In this document: positions 56,983-64,000 of the stretch, piece by piece
Numbering within the stretch: the first letter of the stretch is position 1
How the letters are laid out: every line of letters starts with the position of its first letter
From: CBDAQR01 sp965199055
GTDB lineage: Bacteria; Pseudomonadota; Gammaproteobacteria; Pseudomonadales; Halieaceae
NCBI GenBank assembly: GCA_965199055.1
Contig: CBDAQR010000003.1
Span: 1,488,001 to 1,552,000 of the forward strand
Length of the DNA stretch: 64,000 bases
Direction: 5' to 3'
The notes under the pieces: model-generated
Told to the model about the DNA's origin: nothing
Database searches by the model: none
What the model saw: only the letters and a program-made list of their open reading frames with translations
Made by a program: the position numbers and the translations under genes

Positions 56983-58098
56983 ATGATGCGACATGAATAC
57001 ACCCTGTACGGCTCACGCATGTCGTACTTTGCAGCAAAGTTACGCTCCTATCTGAACTACAAGGGTATTGAGTATCGGGAGAAGCCATTCAGCGTCTATG
57101 ACGTTCGCTGGCGCCTTCCTCGAAGCACGGGATCGCCTGGCATCCCTGCGCTCCAGTCAGACTCAGGCGAATGGTTGAGCGATACCACTATTATCATCGA
57201 TACGCTGGAGGCGCGACATCCGGCCCATTCAATTACGGCGGCCACGCCCGTACAGACCATCGCGTCGATGCTAATTGAAGCCTGGTGTGATGACGTTTGG
57301 CTGCCGGTAGCCGTGCACACCCGCTGGTCAAACCCCGAAAACTATCCGCTGTTTCGACGCGAGGTGGGCAGCGGGCTGGCTCCCGGAGCACCCGTGTTTG
57401 TTCAGAACTGGGTAGTCGACAATACCGCCGCCCGGTTCGTGCGAAGCAAGATGCGAAACCTGGGCATTATTCCCGCACAAATCGAGTTACTGGAGCACTG
57501 GACACATTCGATGCTCGATAGTCTCGAATGGCATTTCTCAAACCATGAGTATTTGTTTGGCCCTCGGCCAACCATCGCCGATTTTGCCTTGATAGGACCG
57601 CTGTACGGTCATCTCTACACGGACCCCGTACCGCGGCGCGAGCTGATCGAACCGCGCCCAGCGCTAAAAGCCTTCATTGAAAGAGCCCACATTGGTCAGC
57701 ATTCAGTTGATGCACCAACAAGCCAGGAAGAAATTCCTCAGTCGCTTGAGCCCATCATTAACACGATATTCGAAGAATTTTTTCCCATGGTGGAGACCAT
57801 AGCGGAAAAGCTCAGGGCTCTGGTCACCAATCAATCGCTGGTAGCCGGTGATTCCATTCCGAGGTTTATTCAGGGTGTGTCGTTCCCGATGTCATCTGAG
57901 ACATGCACGCGAGATGGATTGAGCTATTCGCTGTGGATGATGCAGCGCATAAAGACACTTCACGCTGGCTTCCCTGAGGATGATAAGGCGGCCGTGGCCC
58001 GCTGGCTCGCAGCTACGGGCAGACCCAAGGCGCTGGACATTGACCTGGGACCAGATCTCACGCTCGACGGGCTGGGTGTTCGCCTATCTGCAAAGTGA
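56983..58098 (+). CDS. Extended glutathione-S-transferase-like protein (copy 6)
   Basis: 371 residues from the ATG at 56983; an earlier in-frame ATG at 56962 is possible. The N-terminus is YTLYGSRMSYFAAKLRSYLN, the GSH loop PGIPALQSDSGEWLSDTTIII. GST-C features are LFGPRPTIADFALIGPLYGH. It has the extra C-terminal part, as in the other copies. It precedes the enoyl-reductase-type gene by 33 bp, likely one operon, under a divergent AraC regulator. Confidence 0.78.
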   Translation: MMRHEYTLYGSRMSYFAAKLRSYLNYKGIEYREKPFSVYDVRWRLPRSTGSPGIPALQSDSGEWLSDTTIIIDTLEARHPAHSITAATPVQTIASMLIEAWCDDVWLPVAVHTRWSNPENYPLFRREVGSGLAPGAPVFVQNWVVDNTAARFVRSKMRNLGIIPAQIELLEHWTHSMLDSLEWHFSNHEYLFGPRPTIADFALIGPLYGHLYTDPVPRRELIEPRPALKAFIERAHIGQHSVDAPTSQEEIPQSLEPIINTIFEEFFPMVETIAEKLRALVTNQSLVAGDSIPRFIQGVSFPMSSETCTRDGLSYSLWMMQRIKTLHAGFPEDDKAAVARWLAATGRPKALDIDLGPDLTLDGLGVRLSAK

Positions 58099-58131
58099 AG
58101 AAACAAGTGCACTAACCCACGAGGAAAAACA

Positions 58132-59355
58132 ATGGAAGAGAGCTACGACATCGTCATCTACGGCGCCACCAGTTTTGTCGGCGAGATTATCGTCTCTCAC
58201 ATGGTGGACAATCATGCTGAGCACCACGAGATTAGCTGGGCTATCGCAGGCCGCAGCGAATCGAAGCTGATGGCGCTGAAGCAAAAGGCAGGCGGACCGG
58301 AGATACCTCATCTGATTGCTAATGCGGACAACGAGGCGCAACTCACAGCGATGTGCTCCAAGGCCAAAGTGATCCTCTCGACGGTCGGGCCCTATGCCTT
58401 GTACGGCGAGCCGTTGTTGAAAGTTTGCGCGGAAACGGGCACCGACTACTGCGACCTAACGGGCGAAGTGCAGTGGTATCGAAGAATGCTACGGCGTTAT
58501 GAGCCAGCTGCCAAAGCGTCCGGCGCGAGAATCGTTCTCTGTAGTGGATTCGACTCCGTTCCCTCCGATCTAGGTGTCTACTTTTTGCAACAGTCGGCGC
58601 AGGACAGCTTTGGACATTACTGCAACAAGGTGAAAAACCGCGTCGAGAAGTTCTCTGGCGGAGCCAGCGGTGGATCAGCTATCAGCTTTCTTAATGTTGC
58701 CAAGGAAATCTCGCAGAGTGACCTGGAACGCCAGGAGATGCAGAACCCCTATAGCCTGTGCCCCCAGAACCACAACTTCCATGTGGTGCAAAACGAGGTA
58801 GACGAGGCCCAGTATGATGACGACTTTGGCAGTTGGATGGGTACATTCATCATGTCAAAGGTGAATACACGTGTGGTGCATCGCTCCAACGCACTCTGTG
58901 GCAGCGCGTATGGCGAAGATTTCCAATATGACGAGGCAAGACTCACGGGACCAGGACCCAAGGGAAGATCAATGGCACGCCGCATTAGCTGGGGATTTAG
59001 CGCCTTTATGAGTCTGGGTGGTCTGGCCCCGATACGTTGGCTACTGAAAAAAATACTCCCAAAACCTGGAGAGGGGCCCACGCCAGAACAACAGTTGCGC
59101 GGTAGCTACATTCTGCGGCTTGTCGGACGCACGCGAAATAACGAAACCATCAGAGTACGCGTCTCGGGTGATCGAGACCCAGGCTACGGAAGCACCGCGA
59201 AAATCGTCGCCGAATCAGCAATTTGCCTCGCGAAACTACCGCTGGATACAGCAGGCGGCTTCTGGACACCGAGCATGCTATACGGTCGAGAGTTACTCGT
59301 TAGGCTTGAGAACAATGCTGGACTCAGTTTTGAGGTGACTAGCACTCAACAATAG
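58132..59355 (+). CDS. Saccharopine-dehydrogenase-like / trans-acting enoyl reductase family protein, second copy
   Basis: 407 residues. Rossmann motif GATSFVG near the N-terminus and the motifs TVGPYALYG, YCDLTGEVQW and SGFDSVPSDLGVYFLQ. It is clearly paralogous to the protein at 3038, with conserved blocks throughout and equal length. It follows the GST copy 6, so it may act on the same compound. Substrate unknown. Confidence 0.82.
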   Translation: MEESYDIVIYGATSFVGEIIVSHMVDNHAEHHEISWAIAGRSESKLMALKQKAGGPEIPHLIANADNEAQLTAMCSKAKVILSTVGPYALYGEPLLKVCAETGTDYCDLTGEVQWYRRMLRRYEPAAKASGARIVLCSGFDSVPSDLGVYFLQQSAQDSFGHYCNKVKNRVEKFSGGASGGSAISFLNVAKEISQSDLERQEMQNPYSLCPQNHNFHVVQNEVDEAQYDDDFGSWMGTFIMSKVNTRVVHRSNALCGSAYGEDFQYDEARLTGPGPKGRSMARRISWGFSAFMSLGGLAPIRWLLKKILPKPGEGPTPEQQLRGSYILRLVGRTRNNETIRVRVSGDRDPGYGSTAKIVAESAICLAKLPLDTAGGFWTPSMLYGRELLVRLENNAGLSFEVTSTQQ

Positions 59356-59443
59356 AAGGCGTGCGACAATGCTGTAAATGCCCGCTGCAATGAACAGCTG
59401 TTCTAGTAAGGGTCAACTAGCGACCGAGCCGCGTTGATCACAC

Positions 59444-60811
59444 CTAAATTGAGAGCGGTAAACCCAAGTCTTGGGCCATCGAGATCGCTTCGTCAATGGG
59501 CTGACAAAACTGCGCGCGCAGATCCATTGCTAGCTGTTCCTCAAAATCTATGCCCCCCTGGTTTCGTTCCTTCAAGAAGCGTTGAAACTCCTGCTTAGAG
59601 ACGTCTTGCAAAAACTTGAAGCACAGTCGGTTCACGCCAAGCCGGGCGGCGAACTTAACGAAATCTGACATCTCTTCGATATTGCATGGCATAAGAGTCA
59701 CATCGAGATAAACCTTGGGGTAGATTCTTCCCGCTGCATTTCTGACCGCCACTATCTGCTCAAGCAAGGCCAAGTCTTTATCCATGTCCGAACCACAGAT
59801 AACTCGATAGCGATTAATATCGGTCGACTCTAGAGCTAGTTTGACTATCTGATAGTCAGATTCAACTATCTCCATTACCGTGGCTTCGTTGAGGCTAAAA
59901 ACGTTGAGACTTTTCAAAGCGCTGTCATCGCTCAAAAACCGACCGTCCTGTGTTATGCGCTTCTTAACAGCAACATAGTCCTCATCGGTTAAGAACTCTC
60001 TAACTGCTTCGAGAAAATGTAATGCCTCTTCTTTCTGCGAACGATCATCACTGGCCGCTGAATGCTCCGACAGCAGCTCTTCCACATAAAAAAGTACCCA
60101 CTGGTCACTGGCCGAGCCTAGATGCTGAAAAAGGACCTGCATACTCTCTAGAATGGCTTCTTTCTGCCGAGAACCATGCTGAAGTGCTGCCGAGCTACGG
60201 GATTCTGATAAAACAGATTCAACGAAACCAATCCGCTCGGAGAAGGTATTGAATGCCCGCAGCGAGTATTCCAGGCCAAATGCACTCTCCAGGTCCTCCT
60301 CCATATCTCCCAGTAGCAAGAGGCATGTTCTACGGAAAAACGTCGTCGACTGGCGGATAACGCAGTTTGGAGACAATTCCTCGAGCGGCGTGCCCGGCAA
60401 CAAGGTCGGATAAGTACCGAGTACATTACCTGCCTCGTCTAGTCGCTGACATTGACCGTACAGCATTAAGCTAGCGGAATTTGTCCGGAAATACTGGGAA
60501 ACCTGGTCAAAGCAGTTATTTGCGTAGCGATCCTCGCCGTCAAGCCATCCTACTATCGTGCCTCGAACCTTCTTCAGCGCAAGGTTTAAAGCGCCAGCCG
60601 GCAACGCATCTGGCACCACGACGATCTCAACTCGCTCATCCTGGCACGCGATCTGTTGCAACTGCTCAACGGTCCCGTCCGTGGAACCACGATCTACAAT
60701 GATGAGTTCAAGCAGATCAGGTCCCTGACCGAGCACACTCTCTACCGCTGCTTCAATTGTCAGCGCACTATTGAGAGTCGGCATGACGATAGAGATAGGG
60801 AGCGACGTCAT
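59444..60811 (-). CDS. Family 2 glycosyltransferase with radical-SAM-like C-terminal part
   Basis: 455 residues. Residues about 1-230 are GT2: SIVMPTLNSALTIEAAVESV, IIVDRGSTDGT, and WLDGEDRY in the metal-binding place of the DxD motif. Residues about 300-455 show a pattern like the C-terminal half of a radical-SAM TIM barrel: VKLALESTDINRYRVI, YLDVTLMPCNIEEMSDF and LGVNRLCFKFL. The Cys-x3-Cys-x2-Cys site is absent, so it should not bind a radical cluster. It lies next to a sulfotransferase gene, divergent from it, as in surface-polysaccharide regions. Confidence 0.7.
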   Translation of the reverse strand: MTSLPISIVMPTLNSALTIEAAVESVLGQGPDLLELIIVDRGSTDGTVEQLQQIACQDERVEIVVVPDALPAGALNLALKKVRGTIVGWLDGEDRYANNCFDQVSQYFRTNSASLMLYGQCQRLDEAGNVLGTYPTLLPGTPLEELSPNCVIRQSTTFFRRTCLLLLGDMEEDLESAFGLEYSLRAFNTFSERIGFVESVLSESRSSAALQHGSRQKEAILESMQVLFQHLGSASDQWVLFYVEELLSEHSAASDDRSQKEEALHFLEAVREFLTDEDYVAVKKRITQDGRFLSDDSALKSLNVFSLNEATVMEIVESDYQIVKLALESTDINRYRVICGSDMDKDLALLEQIVAVRNAAGRIYPKVYLDVTLMPCNIEEMSDFVKFAARLGVNRLCFKFLQDVSKQEFQRFLKERNQGGIDFEEQLAMDLRAQFCQPIDEAISMAQDLGLPLSI

Positions 60812-60903
60812 CGAAAATTGATCCAGAATAAAAATTCAGCCTATTGTAAACACACGCAGGTGTGGAGCTAAAATAGATGTTCGATCAGCCAAAGTAGCAT
60901 CAT

Positions 60904-61932
60904 GTGCACAGCGCGATGCAAACTCGAAGGTATTGGGGTGTGAAACTCGTTCTCCACATTGGTTCACCGAAAACAGGTACTAGCTCGATTCAACACACGC
61001 TGTTTAAGCATCGCGAACTGCTAAAAGAGCATGGTGTTCTATATCCCAGTTGCAGGGCTTTCCCCAACCACAGCTTGCTGGCAGTGCCGTTTATGCGCAC
61101 AGTACCCCGGCAATATCGGGCTAACCTGAGCGCTGATTACTCAACAGTTGCAAATCTCGCACTAGCGACCTTTCAGGACATCGGTGAGCAAATCAATGCC
61201 GCAGATTGCGACACGGTAGTGCTTTCGGGAGAAAGCTTGTTTGGGGCAACAGATGTTGCAAACTTCAAGGTAGCAATCACTCAGTATCTGCCCGCGCTCT
61301 CAGAGTGCCAGGTGATCGCCTACTTGCGCGCGCCTTCGTCGCACTATTTATCTGCACTCCAGCAACGAATAAAGGCCTCCCATGAACTACCAAAAGTTCA
61401 GGCACTGCCTTATCACTCGATACTCATGAGATGGTCACAGGTTGGGTCGATCAATGCGCGCGTCTACGACCCCGACACACTGAAAGACGGCTGCATCGTC
61501 AGGGACTTCCTCGACGCCATTGGTAGCATGGTGCCGGGGGTGACTGTGCAGAAGGCCAATGAAGGTATTTCAGCCGAAGGCATGCATGCTTTGATTAGGC
61601 ATAGAGAGCACGCTTTCCCCGAAAGCCACAATCAATTTCATCCCCAGTCTAGTCATCTTCTGGACAAAATCCGGCTTGTCGAATATGAAAATCCTGATGT
61701 TTTTTCGAAACCGCGGCTACATGAAACATTGCGCTTGTGGCTGGATCGAGAGACGGAGGATTTGGACAAACTGTATCGGGATTTCGGCATACACTTTCCA
61801 GCATGTGCAGCAACCAATAGCCTAGAGATACCGCCAGAGCCCGTAAGATTGGAAGACGCGATAGTGTTAGATAGAGACAAATGCTTGCTAATGCATGAGC
61901 ATTTACTGCGCCACTATATGATGGACACCTGA
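60904..61932 (+). CDS. Sulfotransferase-like protein
   Basis: 342 residues with a GTG start at 60904; an internal ATG at 60916 is also possible. The PAPS-binding loop is LHIGSPKTGTSSIQ. A 3'-phosphate-like region is in VIAYLRAPSSHYLSALQQRI. The C-terminal half is helical and not further recognised. It could transfer sulfate to a glycan made by the neighbouring glycosyltransferase. Its end lies 46 bp before the decayed IS element. Confidence 0.75.
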   Translation: MHSAMQTRRYWGVKLVLHIGSPKTGTSSIQHTLFKHRELLKEHGVLYPSCRAFPNHSLLAVPFMRTVPRQYRANLSADYSTVANLALATFQDIGEQINAADCDTVVLSGESLFGATDVANFKVAITQYLPALSECQVIAYLRAPSSHYLSALQQRIKASHELPKVQALPYHSILMRWSQVGSINARVYDPDTLKDGCIVRDFLDAIGSMVPGVTVQKANEGISAEGMHALIRHREHAFPESHNQFHPQSSHLLDKIRLVEYENPDVFSKPRLHETLRLWLDRETEDLDKLYRDFGIHFPACAATNSLEIPPEPVRLEDAIVLDRDKCLLMHEHLLRHYMMDT

Positions 61933-61978
61933 ACGAATGTAAATACCCCAAACAGCTAACCACCCATTCATAGAAAAA

Positions 61979-62011
61979 TTAAGCCACTTCTCGGTATTGA
62001 ACGGGTGTCAT
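61979..62011 (-). pseudogene. 3' fragment of the outer IS3-family transposase gene
   Basis: Read on the minus strand, these bases finish the interrupted transposase frame: after the CAT target duplication they give T-P-V-Q-Y-R-E-V-A and a stop (TAA at 61979-61981). Joined to the fragment that ends at 63290, this gives HDGLNDMTPVQYREVA, the normal C-terminus of an IS3 OrfB. Confidence 0.8.
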
Positions 62012-62037
62012 AGAGGTGGACCCAATTCTTTGAACAG
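62012..62037 (+). repeat. Left terminal inverted repeat of the inner IS
   Basis: 26 bases, beginning AGAGGTGG. 22 of 26 match the reverse complement of 63264-63289. The CAT direct repeat flanks both ends (62009-62011 and 63290-63292). Confidence 0.85.
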
Positions 62038-62074
62038 CAATACCCGATTCTATAAGTGGATGCCTGCCCTGGAT

Positions 62075-62902
62075 TTAAGCTGCCATGGGTATTGGCAGCG
62101 CTTCGAAGTAAAACTGATCTGGTGTCTGCCGGTCAAGACTGCTGTGGGGTCGGCGGCCGTTGTAGAACCGGAAGTAACGATCCAGGCCAGCCTTGGCGGC
62201 CGAGACAGTGTCGTAGGCATGCAGGTAAACCTCCTCATACTTCACTGATCGCCAGAGTCGCTCGACGAACACGTTGTCCCGCCAGGCGCCCTTGCCGTCC
62301 ATGCTGATTTGGATGCCGTCGTCCTTCAGCAGACTAGTGAAGGCCAGACTGGTGAACTGGCTGCCCTGGTCGGTGTTGAAGATATCCGGCTTGCCGAATT
62401 TCTCCATGGCCTCTTCAACGGCTTCCAGGCAGAAGTGCGTATCCATGGTTGTAGAGATTTTCCACGACAGCACGCGCCGAGAGTACCAGTCCACAACAGC
62501 GGCAAGGTAGACAAAACCCCTGGCCATCGGGATATAGGTCAAATCCATCGCCCAGACCTGATTGGGTCGGTCGATAGTTAGGCCCCGTAGTAAGTACGGA
62601 TAGACCTTGTGCTGCGGATGCCGCCGAGTGGTCTTGGGCTTGCGGTACAGTGCTTCAATGCCCATGAGACGCATCAGTCGACGAACTTTGGTACGGCCCA
62701 CCCTGTGGCCCTCCTGCCGCAGCAGATCCTGCAGCATCCGGGAGCCCGCGAATGGCAGCTCCAAGTGAAGCCGATCTATGCGATTCATGAGTATCTGATC
62801 ACGCGGGCTAATAGGCTTGGGCTGGTAATACACCGTGCCTCGGCTGATATCCAAAAGTTTGGCCTGTCGACTGATTGGCAGTTTGTGGTCGCGGTCGATC
62901 AT
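62075..62902 (-). CDS. IS3-family transposase OrfB (DDE integrase core)
   Basis: 275 residues. The N-terminal HTH_21-like part has ISRGTVYYQPKP and FAGSRMLQDLLRQEGHRVGR. The catalytic core is visible: first Asp in VWAMDLTYIPM, second Asp in NTDQGSQFTS, and Glu in NVFVERLWRSVKYEE. The end is complete. The start overlaps the orfA stop. In many IS3 elements a -1 frameshift makes OrfAB; here an A-rich GAAAGAAAATGA lies at the join. Confidence 0.95.
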   Translation of the reverse strand: MIDRDHKLPISRQAKLLDISRGTVYYQPKPISPRDQILMNRIDRLHLELPFAGSRMLQDLLRQEGHRVGRTKVRRLMRLMGIEALYRKPKTTRRHPQHKVYPYLLRGLTIDRPNQVWAMDLTYIPMARGFVYLAAVVDWYSRRVLSWKISTTMDTHFCLEAVEEAMEKFGKPDIFNTDQGSQFTSLAFTSLLKDDGIQISMDGKGAWRDNVFVERLWRSVKYEEVYLHAYDTVSAAKAGLDRYFRFYNGRRPHSSLDRQTPDQFYFEALPIPMAA

Positions 62903-63201
62903 TTTCTTTCGCTCAGCAATCCCGCCTTGTTGAGCGCGCCTTCTAAAAAATCGTTTTCCAAGGTCAGCTCACCGATTTTGGCATGAAGCGTCTTCACATC
63001 GACCGGCGGTTCCTTGCTCTCACCGCCGTCAAACACGTCAGCGGACCGCTCCAGAAGCTGTGTCTTCCACTGCGTGATCTGATTCGGGTGAACGTCGAAC
63101 CGCTCGGCGAGTTCTGCCATGGCCTGTTCACCCTTGAGGGCCTCCAGCGCCACCTTGGCCTTGAATTGAGGTTTGTGATTGCGGCGAGGTCTTCTAGCCA
63201 T
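62899..63201 (-). CDS. IS3-family transposase OrfA (HTH protein)
   Basis: 100 residues from the ATG at 63201, with AGGAG 6 nt ahead. The N-terminal HTH_Tnp_1 part has HKPQFKAKVALEALKGEQAM and ERFDVHPNQITQWKTQLLE, and the C-terminal leucine-zipper-like helix has LTLENDFLEGALNKAGLL. It binds the terminal repeats. Confidence 0.93.
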   Translation of the reverse strand: MARRPRRNHKPQFKAKVALEALKGEQAMAELAERFDVHPNQITQWKTQLLERSADVFDGGESKEPPVDVKTLHAKIGELTLENDFLEGALNKAGLLSERK

Positions 63202-63263
63202 TCTGATCTCCTGATATCGGGCAATACGATGCCCTAAGTCAGGCAGGGAATCCACTTATAGCG

Positions 63264-63289
63264 CTGTTCAGATTATTGGGACCACCTCT
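63264..63289 (-). repeat. Right terminal inverted repeat of the inner IS
   Basis: The reverse complement begins AGAGGTGGTCCCAAT and matches the left repeat at 22 of 26 places. It lies directly next to the CAT copy at 63290-63292. Confidence 0.85.
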
Positions 63290-64000
63290 CATATCGTTCA
63301 ATCCATCATGGGGTCGTTCATGGTTATACAACACGATCCAGTCATCCGTGATCTCTCGAACTTCCTGCAATGTCTCGAACAGATATAAGTCCAATACTTC
63401 CTCTCGATACGTGCGATTAAAACGTTCGATAAATCCATTTTGGTAAGGCTTGCCGGGCTTGATGAAATCGATCTGAATTCCATGCGCTTGCGCCCATTCA
63501 GCCAACGCCCCTGATGTAAATTCAGGGCCATTATCAACCCTGATAATAGCGGGATAGCCTCGCCAGGCTGCAATACGATCTAATGTATGTATCACTCGCT
63601 CCGTAGTAATGCCCGAATTGATATCTATCGCTAACACTTCTCGATTGAAATCATCAACCACATTGAACGTGCGAAACCGATGACCGTGACGCAAGGTATC
63701 GCTCATAAAATCCATCGACCAACAGATATTGGCTGATCTAGGAACGCGCAATGGCAACGGATTCCTATTCGGTATCCTGCGTTTTACTTTACGCCGTATA
63801 TTCAGTTTTAACTCCATATAAACACGGTAAATCCGTTTGTGATTCCAACGTTTACCCAACGCTCTGAGCCGCTTACACAGCTTTGGAAAACCCCAGCGAG
63901 GGTGCTTCTCAACCAAGGCCAGCAACGCATCAATCAGCTCACTATCATCTACTCGCTTGGGCGTGTAGTAATACGCCGTGCGACTTAGCGCGGCTGCACC
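63290..64000 (-). pseudogene. 5' part of an IS3-family OrfB, broken by the inner IS and cut by the window edge
   Basis: The frame is open from the window edge (64000) to the insertion point. Core residues are Asp in CWSMDFMSDTL, Asp in VDNGPEFTS, and Glu in GFIERFNRTYREE, so the catalytic set was intact before the insertion. The end YNHERPHDGLNDM is joined to the fragment at 61979-62011. It belongs to a different IS3 subgroup than the inner element, since motifs and lengths differ. Now it should be inactive or have a changed C-terminus (RGGPNNLN, read from the inner IS). Confidence 0.85.

Larger units (their letters stand above)
62012..63289 (-). mobile_element. Complete IS3-family element (1278 bp)
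   Basis: It has 26-bp inverted repeats with 22 matches, a 3-bp CAT target duplication, and orfA and orfB on the minus strand in an ATGA overlap. The length fits the IS3 family. It lies inside the transposase gene of another IS3-type element, near that gene's 3' end. The presence of an intact orfA and orfB suggests it may still be able to move. Confidence 0.88.

Noticed and set aside
59392..59403. 12-bp palindrome GAACAGCTGTTC between convergent genes
   Set aside because: No T-run follows and no second copy was seen. It is not a LexA site. Likely chance or a weak hairpin.
61933..61978. Terminal repeat of the outer IS near the sulfotransferase stop
   Set aside because: TGGACACC at 61922 looks like an IS3 end, but its partner lies outside the window, so it cannot be confirmed.

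Overview
The window looks like the chromosome of a marine or aquatic gammaproteobacterium, roughly 55-60 percent GC. The reasons are two tRNA genes with encoded CCA ends, FadL- and TonB-type outer-membrane proteins, lutABC, KefB/C, KatG, and many xenobiotic or lipid-type oxidoreductases. No phage, plasmid or CRISPR region was seen. The only mobile DNA is a nested pair of IS3-family elements at the right edge.

Left part (0-31 kb): an M28 peptidase running off the edge; a POT peptide transporter; a trans-acting enoyl-reductase-type protein; a sensor kinase and a NarL-type response regulator that flank a large secreted DUF4214/VCBS protein; tRNA-Thr; a large membrane propeller protein; the lutABC lactate operon; a mixed set of oxidoreductases (dienelactone hydrolase, LLM, PNPOx-like, Rieske oxygenase, two Ddn-type proteins, aldo/keto reductase); tRNA-Arg; XdhC; and a beta-ketoacyl synthase. 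Three metabolic genes in the window are broken by single stops or frameshifts: a PLP decarboxylase, the ketoacyl synthase and a haloalkane-dehalogenase-like hydrolase.

Central island (31-48 kb): this is the most interesting part. Four extended glutathione-S-transferase-like genes, an acyl-CoA dehydrogenase, a dehalogenase-like hydrolase, a TonB receptor, a sulfatase-SDR-TVP38 operon, a metallo-beta-lactamase-fold hydrolase and a TetR regulator are arranged as divergent operons. Their intergenic regions carry copies of one palindrome, TGGCAYA-N3-TATGCCA (six copies in five intergenic regions), which I read as the operator of the local TetR protein. One operon of this set (GST, DUF1330-like protein, redoxin) ends in a redoxin whose first active-site Cys codon is an in-frame TGA. 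A 7-bp hairpin with GG in its loop follows at the right distance, so this is probably a selenoprotein with a U-P-P-C active site.

Thiol and peroxide defence block (48-55 kb): periplasmic-type KatG, a Kef potassium-efflux system with its quinone-reductase-like ancillary subunit, a hydrolase-OsmC fusion and a glutaredoxin. Two more extended GST-like genes lie outside the island (19.4 and 57.0 kb). The one at 57 kb precedes a second copy of the enoyl-reductase-type gene.

Right end (59-64 kb): a glycosyltransferase fused to a radical-SAM-like C-terminal part without the cluster cysteines, a PAPS-type sulfotransferase, and an IS3-family element (1278 bp, 26-bp inverted repeats, 3-bp CAT duplication) inserted near the 3' end of the transposase gene of another IS3-family element.
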